Assembly: GCF_044762745.1 (NCBI RefSeq)
Contig: NZ_JBIWEX010000015.1
Coordinates: forward strand, 1 to 64,000
Source: Psychrobacillus sp044762745
Lineage (GTDB): Bacteria; Bacillota; Bacilli; Bacillales_A; Planococcaceae
Direction of reading: 5' to 3'
Length of the DNA stretch: 64,000 nt
Below the pieces are notes generated by a model. It ran no database searches. It was given only the letters and a program-made list of their open reading frames with translations, and had not been told where the DNA came from. Shown here one piece after another: positions 22,010 through 31,052 of the stretch. A program made the position numbers and the translations under genes. Position 1 is the stretch's first letter, and each line of letters begins with the position of its first letter.

Positions 22010-23377
22010 TTATGATTGACTTAATAACTGATTGCCGTACCATTTTACTACATCTCGTATTAACTCTGGCATATAGTATTGTTTCGTCGCATATTTGAAG
22101 GAAGGAAAAAAATAACCAAATGTGAACATATCGAGTGTAGCAAGCGTATACACTTTTTTAAGTAGCAACGCTTCCCCACCTATAAATATGTTACCTTGCT
22201 CATCTTCCATCAGTTGCTCAAAAATAATTGCTCCCAAGTATTTCCCTCTAAATCCGAGCCCCTTTACTTCCAAACGTGGCCATTTCTCGTTTTTAGATTG
22301 CTCGACAATTTCCAATAATTCTGCGCCTGTTAATGTTATGACGCAAGGATTAATTGGATGCGGTAAACATCTATGCAAATCGCTTGCTGTAATCAGACCT
22401 TTTGGTAAGTCCGTCAAAAATATACCTGCTGGGAACATCGCACAATCCGCTTTCGTAAATGCAAGCAAAGCATTACCGAAAAATCGGGACATATCAGATG
22501 GACCGAACCACTCTTTGTGTAATAAGGTATCATTGTGAAGAACTGTTTCAGAAAGCTCTTCATTACCAAGCGCTTCCCATTTTTTTAGTTGCAAATCTGA
22601 GTCTTTCGGTTTTGGTAATGTATGTGTAACATGCAACATAGCTTGCTTTGATACGATTTTTTTTGTTCGATGATCGTAATCCATTGTCACTTGGCCAATA
22701 TAAGCCCCATACTTTCCTGCAGCAGCCTGTAATGTATTTCCTATTGTTTTTCCTTCTTCGAAAAAATGATGTGTATGCGAACCTAAGATCAGATCAATTT
22801 CCGGTATCTCCTCCGTCATGATTTCATCTTGAGACATCCCTAAATGAGATAAACAAATAAGCACATCGACGTCCTTTTCTATTTCTTTACAAGTTTCTTT
22901 CAAACGATCGATAGGCTGTTGAATATGCCAACCTAATTGTTCATAATACAAACCGAAATCTGCAGTTGCCCCTACAATACCAATTCGGATGCCGGTGTGC
23001 GTAACATGAATTTTATAAGGAAGCACCCAAGAAGGAATATTCCCGCTTAAATCTGTAAAATTGGACACGATCACTTTAAAGTTTGCAGCTTCATACAAAG
23101 TATTTAAGTCATCATGGCTAAGCGTTATTCCTTCATTGTTGCCAATGGTGACATAATCATATCCCGCATTATTTAGTAATTGAACATTGCCTTTTCCAAG
23201 CGTACCTTCCGTAAACACATTAGATCTGTCTATATGATCACCAATATCCAAGGTTAAATAGGATTCGTTCGGTCCATGGCTTTTATGACGCTCTAAGAGA
23301 AACTGATGAATAGCAGGCCAATTTTCTAAATGGCTATGTATATCATTCGTATGATAAATATGGATTGTCTCTCTCAT
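22010..23377 (-). CDS. yunD: Bifunctional metallophosphatase/5'-nucleotidase (YunD-like)
   Basis: This is a 455-residue UshA/CpdB-family enzyme. The N-terminal metallophosphoesterase domain has YHTNDIHSH (residues 8-16), TLDIGDHIDRS, TIGNNEGI, ICLSHLG and LGSHTHHFF as dinuclear metal ligands. The C-terminal 5'-nucleotidase domain follows (FPAGIFLTDLPKG, LTGAELLEIVEQS). No signal peptide is present, so it is cytosolic as for YunD. It hydrolyses nucleotides or related phosphoesters. It is followed by yunB and preceded by yunE, the B. subtilis order; yunC is absent here. Confidence 0.92.
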   Translation of the reverse strand: MRETIHIYHTNDIHSHLENWPAIHQFLLERHKSHGPNESYLTLDIGDHIDRSNVFTEGTLGKGNVQLLNNAGYDYVTIGNNEGITLSHDDLNTLYEAANFKVIVSNFTDLSGNIPSWVLPYKIHVTHTGIRIGIVGATADFGLYYEQLGWHIQQPIDRLKETCKEIEKDVDVLICLSHLGMSQDEIMTEEIPEIDLILGSHTHHFFEEGKTIGNTLQAAAGKYGAYIGQVTMDYDHRTKKIVSKQAMLHVTHTLPKPKDSDLQLKKWEALGNEELSETVLHNDTLLHKEWFGPSDMSRFFGNALLAFTKADCAMFPAGIFLTDLPKGLITASDLHRCLPHPINPCVITLTGAELLEIVEQSKNEKWPRLEVKGLGFRGKYLGAIIFEQLMEDEQGNIFIGGEALLLKKVYTLATLDMFTFGYFFPSFKYATKQYYMPELIRDVVKWYGNQLLSQS

Positions 23378-23400
23378 CTTTCATACACCTCTTCTATACT

Positions 23401-24219
23401 TTAAAATAACCCATCGATAATGGAGCGAATACCTAATAATAACAGCACGATTCTAAGTGCAAAAACAAGTGTATCAGAGTTTAATCTTTTATTTAATTTT
23501 GCACCTATTTTTGCACCTACATATGCAGCAGGAATTACTGGAATCGTATAAAGCCAAGGTACATTTCCGAGAGATATATGCATGGCCGAATTTACAAGCG
23601 ACGATAAGAACACCATGAACATGGATGTTCCAACTGCAACATGCGGAGGAAACAAGAACAACAGGATCATGGCAGGTACAATCATAGAACCGCCACCAAT
23701 CCCAAATAATCCGGATGCAAACCCAACTCCAAATGTTAACAGCAACGCAAACCAAATAGGATACCCATATACATACGTGTCTTTTTCATCTGTAAACGTT
23801 CGTTTCTTTCCATTATCCACAAACCACTTTACTGGTTTTAGACGATTACGCACAAGTAAAAGGGTAGATAAAACAATAAGTAAAATACCAAAATATAGAT
23901 TAAAAGATGGCAAATCTAGCCCCTTATTCACCCATGCACCGAGTATTGTACCCGGAATACTTCCGATGAAAAAGATAAATCCGCTTCTAAAATCAACCGT
24001 CTTCGTTTTCATATACGAAAGTGTGGAAGAAAGACCTGTAAAAATCATCATAACTACAGAAAGTCCAACAACACTTTGAGGCGTAATATTAGAAATTAAT
24101 CCGAGTGTCGTACCGAAAAACAACACCGCTGGAACTAAAATTACGCCACCACCTAAACCTACTAACGCTCCAACTATACCAGAAAATAGCCCAGCGACTA
24201 CGAGTAATATCCACTCCAT
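23401..24219 (-). CDS. yunE: TauE/SafE family anion permease (YunE-like)
   Basis: This is a 272-residue membrane protein with about eight transmembrane segments and the two TauE/SafE repeats. The first is GIVGALVGLGGGVILVPAVL and the second GFASGLFGIGGGSMIVPAMI; the GIGGG pattern is diagnostic. Members move sulfite, sulfonates or related organic anions. Its 5' end is adjacent to the DUF72 gene with a 1-bp overlap, so translation is coupled. The substrate is unknown. Confidence 0.9.
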   Translation of the reverse strand: MEWILLVVAGLFSGIVGALVGLGGGVILVPAVLFFGTTLGLISNITPQSVVGLSVVMMIFTGLSSTLSYMKTKTVDFRSGFIFFIGSIPGTILGAWVNKGLDLPSFNLYFGILLIVLSTLLLVRNRLKPVKWFVDNGKKRTFTDEKDTYVYGYPIWFALLLTFGVGFASGLFGIGGGSMIVPAMILLFLFPPHVAVGTSMFMVFLSSLVNSAMHISLGNVPWLYTIPVIPAAYVGAKIGAKLNKRLNSDTLVFALRIVLLLLGIRSIIDGLF

Positions 24220-25070
24220 TATATCCCACCTTCAAATAAGTCTAATTGTTTCGGAGCAAGTCCTTCAAATTCAATACCAAGCATTTGCTGAAAGGCTTTC
24301 GCATTTTTCGCAGCATGGCCTCCGGAATTATTATTAAATAGTACAACTATCTCTTTTGCTTGTTTCTGTAATTGGTCTACTATATTTTGAGTATATGAGA
24401 GCTCTTCTTTATTATAATCGTATAAATAACGTACCTCTCGCCATTTTTCATTATTTCCTGGGTTATTCCAACCATATGTATTTCGACCATGTAAACGAAC
24501 AAGTACTTTATCAGAAGTCGCAATTGGAACTACAGGAACACATCCTGTCCCTACTTGCGGCTCATCACAAACAGTATGATGCAAATGATGTGTTCTCAAA
24601 AAGTCCAATGTTCCATTTTGAAAATCAGGAGAGTACCAAGATTGATGACGAAATTCAATAGCTAGCTCTAAATCTCTCAATTCTTCTTTCACCCGAAGTA
24701 TGTATTCCACATTTTCTTTGACACATGTAAACCAAGGTGGAAACTGTACTAACACCATCGATAGTTTTCCGGCTTCTTTAAACGGAAGAACAGACTCCCG
24801 GTAACGCTCATACATCTCTTCCATCGATTCATAATGGGAGTCCCCGCGTAAATGACAAGTTATTTCTTGATATGCTTTTACGACAAACTGAAAATTATCC
24901 GGTGTTTCTTTTATCCATTTTAAACTATTTTTAATAGGTGGAATTGCATAAAAAGATGTGTCCAATTCAACAACTGGAAAATGTGCGCTATAATCTTTTA
25001 ACTTGTCTTTTGCCGTTGATACATACAAGTCTTGATGATCTCCCCACCCTGTTAAGCCTATTTTAATCAT
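24219..25070 (-). CDS. yunF: DUF72 domain-containing protein (YunF-like)
   Basis: This is a 283-residue TIM-barrel-like DUF72 protein. It begins MIKIGLTGWGDHQDLYV. The family motifs VVELDTSFYAIPPIKN, FQFVVKAYQEIT, LAIEFRHQSWY and YLYDYNKEEL are visible, ending with VLFNNNSGGHAAKNA. Catalysis has not been demonstrated for the family. A GGGGGTGAAC ribosome site precedes the ATG. It heads the yunF-yunE-yunD set, overlapping yunE by one base. Confidence 0.9.
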   Translation of the reverse strand: MIKIGLTGWGDHQDLYVSTAKDKLKDYSAHFPVVELDTSFYAIPPIKNSLKWIKETPDNFQFVVKAYQEITCHLRGDSHYESMEEMYERYRESVLPFKEAGKLSMVLVQFPPWFTCVKENVEYILRVKEELRDLELAIEFRHQSWYSPDFQNGTLDFLRTHHLHHTVCDEPQVGTGCVPVVPIATSDKVLVRLHGRNTYGWNNPGNNEKWREVRYLYDYNKEELSYTQNIVDQLQKQAKEIVVLFNNNSGGHAAKNAKAFQQMLGIEFEGLAPKQLDLFEGGI

Positions 25071-25140
25071 TTGTTCACCCCCAATATATATTAATCATAT
25101 CATTCGTAATAGTTAAGTTACAGTGAAATGAAAAAGTATA

Positions 25141-25707
25141 CTAAGCGAACATTTCATATATACCTATAAAAATAAGTAAGATTCCAGAAATTATAGTTGA
25201 ATATTTACCGATAAATGTTTTGGTCAGCAAATAACCAAAATGACTACCAACCCCAACAGTTACAATCGAAAAAAATCCTACCGAAATTACCGTCCAAATA
25301 GCAGAAATGCCATTTGCACCTATTCCAATTCCACTTGCAAGACAATTGACGGATAAGACAAATCCTAACATAATCGCTTCTTTAATAGAGATGATGTTAT
25401 TTTTGTCCTTATCAAATTCTTCCGCTTTTTTAGTATCCATGTTAGAAGATCGAGCGGACCATAAAGTCCATAAACCTATAATACATAACAAAATACTTCC
25501 AAAAAAATTGGCATTACTTAAAGAAATGTATCCAGTTATAGCGCCACCTGTTAAAACTGCCACATAGGTCATGATCATTGATATGACAGCAATCATTATA
25601 TTCGAGCCGATTGGGACTTTCGTTTGTTTAGCCCCATAAGCAAGACCAATGCCCAAATTATCTAAGTTTGCCGCTAATCCAATAAGAATAATAGTTATCC
25701 AATGCAT
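25141..25707 (-). CDS. ytaF: Sporulation membrane protein YtaF (MntP-like fold)
   Basis: This is a 188-residue membrane protein with about six helices. It starts MHWITIILIGLAANLDNLGI and carries a repeated NLDN/NCLASGIGIG pattern of two half-domains related to MntP-type Mn2+ exporters. YtaF is annotated as a sporulation membrane protein in Bacillus. AAGGGGGATATT precedes ATG 25707, so the ATG at 25731 is rejected. It is a monocistronic gene divergent from the Ca2+-ATPase; no manganese (yybP-ykoY) riboswitch is visible. Confidence 0.85.
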   Translation of the reverse strand: MHWITIILIGLAANLDNLGIGLAYGAKQTKVPIGSNIMIAVISMIMTYVAVLTGGAITGYISLSNANFFGSILLCIIGLWTLWSARSSNMDTKKAEEFDKDKNNIISIKEAIMLGFVLSVNCLASGIGIGANGISAIWTVISVGFFSIVTVGVGSHFGYLLTKTFIGKYSTIISGILLIFIGIYEMFA

Positions 25708-25935
25708 AATATCCCCCTTGTAAAAATCCATTTACATCTTATGCATATGCGAAAAAATTTTTTTGGTTAAAACCTTTCTGATAAACAGTACTTTTGGTTA
25801 TGTTCCATCCAGATTTTACTCGATTACTATCATACTGTGATTGATACAGGAATAGTATTGATAGAGTTCAAATCTTACGGAGGCATTTTTCCACGAATAG
25901 AAGTCTAATCATTTTATACAAGAAAGGAGACTGAC

Positions 25936-28542
25936 ATGGTAGCATATCATCAACAATCATCACGCAAAGTCATGGAGATGTTAGACGTGACAAATCAAGG
26001 ATTAAGTGATTATGACGTCCAAATAAGACAAAAAGAATACGGCTATAATAAATTAGTAGAAGGAAAAAGGACAAGTACTTTCGCCGTTTTCTTCGGACAA
26101 TTTAAAGATTTACTAGTCATTATTTTAATGATTGCCGCTTTCATTTCATTTCTATTAGGAGAGGTAGAAAGCACCATCGTGATAATGATCGTCATTATTT
26201 TAAACGCAATCCTAGGCACCGTACAACATGTAAAAGCAGAGCAGTCATTGGACAACCTAAAAGCTCTAACCACCCCAATTGCAAAAGTGTTACGAAACAA
26301 TCAAATAGTTCAAATCCCCTCCGTGGATATAGTAGTTGGAGATCTTCTTTATTTGGATGCTGGAGACTATATAAATGCAGATGGCAGATTATTAGAAAGC
26401 TATAACCTGCATATTAATGAAAGTTCGCTAACAGGCGAATCACTCTCAGTAGAGAAAAGTTCCTCGGCCATCAAAGAAGATGATGTCATTATTGCTGATA
26501 AAAAAAATATGGTTTTCACGGGAAGCTTCGTTACCAATGGACGTGGTACTGTCATTGTTACGGCTATCGGCATGGAAACAGAAATCGGGAAAATAGCCAA
26601 TTTACTAGATACTGCAAAGGAGAAAAAAACTCCACTGCAAGTTAGTCTCGATCATTTTGGTGGAAATTTAGCTTTAGGGATTACAATAATCTGTTTAGCC
26701 ATTTTCACGATTGATCTTTTTCGAGGACGCGAGCTCGTAGATTCATTTATGTTTGCCGTTGCGCTTGCCGTTGCAGCTATACCAGAAGCATTAAGTTCGA
26801 TTGTCACCATCGTGCTAGCTTTTGGAACACATAAAATGGCAAAGGAAAATGCAATTATACGAAAGCTTTATGCGGTTGAAAGTTTGGGAAGTGTATCCGT
26901 TATTTGTTCCGATAAAACGGGAACATTAACTGAAAATAAAATGACCGTTCAACAAGTATACGTTGACCAAAAAGTCATCCCACATGATCAAATACAAACA
27001 AAAAACGCGGTGGAGAAAAATCTTCTCTTAATGGGCTTATTATGTAATAACTCCTCCCTGATAGATCAAAAAGAAATCGGGGACCCTACTGAAATTGCGC
27101 TCGTAAAATTAGGAAAGCAGTACGATCTTGACGCACTTAACATTAGAGATCACAATCCAAGAGTAGGAGAAATTCCTTTTGATTCAGATAGAAAACTAAT
27201 GAGTACAGTAAATCATATCAATCAGCAAAATATTATGATAACCAAAGGCGCAGTAGATGTACTTCTATCTAAAACTGTAAAAATTGTTACTTCTAAAGGA
27301 ATAGTAGATATAACAGAAATAGATCGTAAAAAAATCGAAGAAGTGAATCATGACTTTTCTAAAAATGGTTTAAGAGTGCTCGCAATTACTTATAAGGAAA
27401 TAAAGCAAAATAGAGCAATTGGTGCAGAAGACGAAAAAGATTTAATCTTTGCCGGATTAATAGCGATGATGGATCCTCCTAGGAAAGAGTCAAAAGCTTC
27501 GGTTGAAAGCTGTATAGACGCAGGTATTAAACCCGTCATGATAACAGGGGACCATAAAATAACGGCAATTTCTATCGCTAAGCAAATTGGCATTTTAAAA
27601 GATTCATCCGAAGCAATGGAAGGATATGAAATTGAACAATTAACCGATAAACAACTACAAGAAAAAGTTCAAGATATCTCCGTCTACGCCCGTGTAACAC
27701 CAGAGCATAAAATTCGTATCGTGAAAGCTTGGCAAGAAAAAGGAAATGTCGTTGCCATGACGGGAGATGGTGTGAATGATGGTCCCGCTTTAAAACAAGC
27801 GGATATTGGAGTGGCTATGGGGATAACTGGTACCGAGGTTGCAAAAGATGCATCCTCTATGATTCTAACAGATGATAATTTCTCAACAATTGTCAAAGCG
27901 ATTTCAAATGGAAGAAGCATGTATACGAATATTAAAAATGCGATTCTCTTCCTATTATCAGGGAATGCGGGTGCTATTTTTGTAGTTCTCTATGCCACCA
28001 TTTTAGGTTTACCAATCCCTTTTGCACCCGTTCATCTATTGTTTATTAATTTACTTACCGATAGTTTACCGGCAATAGCAATAGGTTTAGAGCCGCATAA
28101 TAAAAATACAATGAAGGACAAGCCAAGAGATATTCGCATACCATTGTTAAATAAAAAGTTTACAACGCAAGTAATACTTGAAGGTTTATTAATTGCGATT
28201 TCTACCATTATTGCTTTTCGAATGGGATTGCAGACAGGAGATACGGTAACTGCAACTACCATGGCATTTACAACATTATGTTTGTCCAGATTAATACATG
28301 GCTTCAACTCCCGATCCAAAGAATCGATTTTCAAAATTGGTGTATTTTCGAATAAATATACGTGGCTAGCGTTTTCAATAGGGATTTTATGTTTACATTT
28401 AGTTTTGTTTGTCCCAGCGCTTGCAAATATGTTTGATGTTGCAACATTAAACGGAGTTCAATTAGGATTCATCTATGCATTGTCCTGTATGCCGTTTCTA
28501 GTTAATCAGTGGTATAAATTGTTGTTTGTGAGAAGTAAATAG
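25936..28542 (+). CDS. Cation-transporting P2-type ATPase (Ca2+-ATPase, SERCA/PMCA-like)
   Basis: This is an 868-residue P-type ATPase. It has an N-terminal cation-ATPase domain, TGES actuator motif (SSLTGESLSVEKS), the TM4 ion site AAIPEALSSIVTIVLAFGTH, the phosphorylation motif SDKTGTLTENKM (Asp 326), the FDSDRKLMS nucleotide-domain segment, and the hinge AMTGDGVNDGPALKQADIGV. It ends with six C-terminal helices (NLLTDSLPAIAIGLE). It pumps Ca2+ (or possibly Mn2+) out of the cell. GAAAGGAGACTGAC precedes the ATG. It resembles B. subtilis YloB in type. A dispersed repeat follows. Confidence 0.93.
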   Translation: MVAYHQQSSRKVMEMLDVTNQGLSDYDVQIRQKEYGYNKLVEGKRTSTFAVFFGQFKDLLVIILMIAAFISFLLGEVESTIVIMIVIILNAILGTVQHVKAEQSLDNLKALTTPIAKVLRNNQIVQIPSVDIVVGDLLYLDAGDYINADGRLLESYNLHINESSLTGESLSVEKSSSAIKEDDVIIADKKNMVFTGSFVTNGRGTVIVTAIGMETEIGKIANLLDTAKEKKTPLQVSLDHFGGNLALGITIICLAIFTIDLFRGRELVDSFMFAVALAVAAIPEALSSIVTIVLAFGTHKMAKENAIIRKLYAVESLGSVSVICSDKTGTLTENKMTVQQVYVDQKVIPHDQIQTKNAVEKNLLLMGLLCNNSSLIDQKEIGDPTEIALVKLGKQYDLDALNIRDHNPRVGEIPFDSDRKLMSTVNHINQQNIMITKGAVDVLLSKTVKIVTSKGIVDITEIDRKKIEEVNHDFSKNGLRVLAITYKEIKQNRAIGAEDEKDLIFAGLIAMMDPPRKESKASVESCIDAGIKPVMITGDHKITAISIAKQIGILKDSSEAMEGYEIEQLTDKQLQEKVQDISVYARVTPEHKIRIVKAWQEKGNVVAMTGDGVNDGPALKQADIGVAMGITGTEVAKDASSMILTDDNFSTIVKAISNGRSMYTNIKNAILFLLSGNAGAIFVVLYATILGLPIPFAPVHLLFINLLTDSLPAIAIGLEPHNKNTMKDKPRDIRIPLLNKKFTTQVILEGLLIAISTIIAFRMGLQTGDTVTATTMAFTTLCLSRLIHGFNSRSKESIFKIGVFSNKYTWLAFSIGILCLHLVLFVPALANMFDVATLNGVQLGFIYALSCMPFLVNQWYKLLFVRSK

Positions 28543-29130
28543 AATATAGTTTGCGCACTTTAGAAATAATGCTTCTAATGGAAGTTATCGCTAGGATTTC
28601 CGCTGCAGGGCGGACGCTTTCCGCCGGGTGAGCGATGAACCATCACCGACGCTACGAGTACGCCTGTGATGGTTCATCTGTCTCACTGATCCAGCTGGAG
28701 TTGCTGCCCTTCCGCTCCAATCAAAAGAAAATGCTTACTTATCAGTATCGACTTGCTAAAACCAAATATTATGCAGTTTTTAAAATATGTGCATCCATAA
28801 AATGGCTTAGGGCAACAAACCGGTCATTGAAAGCAACCAGTTCTATTCAGAAAGCAACTAAATTAGCACGATAGCAACCAAATTGCTAGTGAAAGCAACC
28901 AATTCTTAAAATAACAAGTTTACTTGGAGTGAGACGATGATGAAAAAACAGCTGATAACTACAGATGCCAAATTAGCAAGTAATCCTCAATGATTTTTTT
29001 CTAGCTATCAGTTTCAAATCTTACAGTATATGGTTGAACAAGACAAAATCCACTGCGAACACGACAAAGACTACCCCGAGCGCGACAAACCCGAAGATCC
29101 CATCCGTATGACGCATTATCCCTATACTGC
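28543..29130. repeat. Composite dispersed repeat, copy 2
   Basis: The core block runs 28590-28730: GGGCGGACGCTTTCCGCCGG, GTGAGCGATGAACCATCACC, then CTGTCTCACTGATCCAGC. AGCAAC units follow at 28812, 28833, 28854, 28873 and 28894, and a second 21-bp series at 29040, 29061 and 29082 (AAGAC, ACGAC, GCGAC, each followed by AAA). The end TGACGCATTATCCCTATACTGCG is the inverse of the start of copy 1. No gene is visible here. Confidence 0.65.
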
Positions 29131-29141
29131 GCTTAATACAA

Positions 29142-29180
29142 AAAAAGGAGACGAACTATTGAAGTTCGTCTCCTTTTACT
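29142..29180 (-). terminator. Terminator of the suf operon
   Basis: AAAAGGAGACGAACT (29144-29158) pairs with AGTTCGTCTCCTTT (29163-29176). The minus-strand product ends in a T-run just after sufB. Confidence 0.9.
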
Positions 29181-29195
29181 ATTCTTTATAAAAGA

Positions 29196-30593
29196 TTAAC
29201 CTATTGACCCTTCCATTTCGAACTTGATCAGACGGTTCATCTCAACTGCATATTCCATTGGAAGTTCTTTTGTAAATGGCTCGATGAAGCCCATTACGAT
29301 CATTTCTGTTGCTTCTTCTTCACTTAATCCACGACTCATCAAGTAGAATAATTGTTCTTCTGATACTTTAGAAACTTTCGCTTCATGCTCAAGAGAGATA
29401 TTATCATTCAAGATTTCATTGTATGGAATTGTGTCTGAAGTAGACTGGTTATCCATGATTAATGTATCACATTCAATGTTCGCACGAGCACCTGTTGCTT
29501 TACGTCCAAAGTGTACGATACCACGATATGTTACTTTACCACCTTGTTTAGAAATAGATTTCGAAACAATGGTAGATGACGTATTTGGTGCTAAGTGCAT
29601 CATTTTCGCACCAGCATCTTGGTGTTGTCCTTTACCAGCAATTGCGATCGAAAGTGTCATCCCACGAGCGCCTTCACCTTTTAAGATACACGCTGGGTAT
29701 TTCATTGTTAATTTAGAACCGATGTTCCCATCAATCCATTCCATTGTTCCGTTTTCTTCAACAACCGTACGTTTTGTAACTAGGTTATAAACGTTGTTCG
29801 CCCAGTTTTGAATTGTTGTATAACGGCAATAAGCATCTTTTTTAACAATAATTTCAACTACTGCAGAGTGAAGTGAGTTTGTTGTATAAACAGGAGCTGT
29901 ACAACCTTCTACGTAATGTACAGAAGCACCTTCATCTACAATGATTAGTGTACGTTCGAATTGACCCATGTTTTCAGAGTTAATACGGAAGTACGCTTGA
30001 AGTGGTGTGTCCACTTTTACGCCTGGTGGTACATAGATAAATGAGCCACCTGACCATACAGCTGAGTTAAGTGCTGCGAATTTGTTATCCGATGAAGGAA
30101 TGACAGTTCCCCAGTATTTCTTGAAGATATCTTCATTTTCACGAAGTGCAGAGTCTGTATCTTTAAATACGATCCCCATATCTTCAAGTTCTTCTTTCAT
30201 GTTGTGGTAAACAACTTCTGATTCATACTGTGCCGAAACACCTGCAAGGTATTTTTGTTCTGCTTCTGGGATACCTAGTTTATCAAATGTTGCTTTGATT
30301 TCTTCTGGTACTTCATCCCATGATTTTTGTGTAGCTTCAGATGGTTTTACATAGTACGTAATTTCATCGAAGTTTAGTGATCCTAAATCTCCACCCCATT
30401 GTGGCATCGGTTTAGAATAGAAAATTTCTAATGCTTTCAAACGATAATCTAACATCCATTGTGGTTCATTTTTCATACGTGAAATTTCTTCAACGATTTC
30501 TTTCGTCAAACCACGTTTTGAACGGAAAATGGATACGTCTTTATCGTGGAAACCATATTTATAATCACCAATTTCAGGCATTTTTTTTGCCAT
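29196..30593 (-). CDS. sufB: Fe-S cluster assembly scaffold protein SufB
   Basis: This is a 465-residue SufB, starting MAKKMPEIGDYKYGF with the family's beta-helical core. FIYVPPGVKVDTPLQAYFRI and VHYVEGCTAP (Cys) are present, along with the C-terminal LSEEEATEMIVMGFIEPFTK helix shared with SufD. With SufC and SufD it forms the SufBC2D scaffold on which Fe-S clusters are built. It is the last gene of sufC-D-S-U-B, 21 bp after sufU, and is followed by a strong terminator. Confidence 0.97.
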   Translation of the reverse strand: MAKKMPEIGDYKYGFHDKDVSIFRSKRGLTKEIVEEISRMKNEPQWMLDYRLKALEIFYSKPMPQWGGDLGSLNFDEITYYVKPSEATQKSWDEVPEEIKATFDKLGIPEAEQKYLAGVSAQYESEVVYHNMKEELEDMGIVFKDTDSALRENEDIFKKYWGTVIPSSDNKFAALNSAVWSGGSFIYVPPGVKVDTPLQAYFRINSENMGQFERTLIIVDEGASVHYVEGCTAPVYTTNSLHSAVVEIIVKKDAYCRYTTIQNWANNVYNLVTKRTVVEENGTMEWIDGNIGSKLTMKYPACILKGEGARGMTLSIAIAGKGQHQDAGAKMMHLAPNTSSTIVSKSISKQGGKVTYRGIVHFGRKATGARANIECDTLIMDNQSTSDTIPYNEILNDNISLEHEAKVSKVSEEQLFYLMSRGLSEEEATEMIVMGFIEPFTKELPMEYAVEMNRLIKFEMEGSIG

Positions 30594-30614
30594 CGTAATT
30601 CCTCCGTTCTACTT

Positions 30615-31052
30615 TTATTGTTGTTCTTCCGAAACGCCTTTTTCCATTGCCTTCCACGCTAACGTTGCACACTTAATACGCGCAGGAAATTTGGCAACAC
30701 CGTTTAATGCTTCAATGTCACCAAGGTCAATGGAATCGTCGTATTCTTTCCCAAGCATCATATCAGAAAAGATATGAGATAATTGAAGCGCTTCTTCAAT
30801 TTTCTTCCCTTTTATCGCTTGTGTCATCATAGAAGCAGATGACATTGAAATAGAACAACCTTCCCCGTCATACTTTGCATCTTGAACGACACCATCTTCC
30901 ACTTGAAGTGTTAGATGGATGCGGTCTCCGCAAGTTGGGTTATTCATATCAATTGTCAATGCGCCATCCTCTATACTTCCTTTATTGCGAGGATTTTTAT
31001 AATGATCCATAATTACTTGTCGATATAGTTGATCTAAATTATTAGAAGACAT
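30615..31052 (-). CDS. sufU: SufU, zinc-dependent sulfurtransferase partner of SufS
   Basis: This is a 145-residue IscU-like SufU. It has the three conserved Cys in NPTCGDRIHL, YDGEGCSISMSSA and RIKCATLAWKAM, plus the Gram-positive insertion between the second and third Cys. It accepts persulfide sulfur from SufS via a Zn-bound Cys. It overlaps sufS by 11 bp, so translation is coupled. Confidence 0.96.
   Translation of the reverse strand: MSSNNLDQLYRQVIMDHYKNPRNKGSIEDGALTIDMNNPTCGDRIHLTLQVEDGVVQDAKYDGEGCSISMSSASMMTQAIKGKKIEEALQLSHIFSDMMLGKEYDDSIDLGDIEALNGVAKFPARIKCATLAWKAMEKGVSEEQQ

Noticed and set aside
25736..25935. Possible manganese (yybP-ykoY) riboswitch before the P-type ATPase
   Set aside because: The conserved loop sequences of that riboswitch are not found in this 200-bp leader.
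28635..28874. 79-codon plus-strand frame
   Set aside because: It is part of copy 2 of the composite repeat and runs into the phased units; no coding support.
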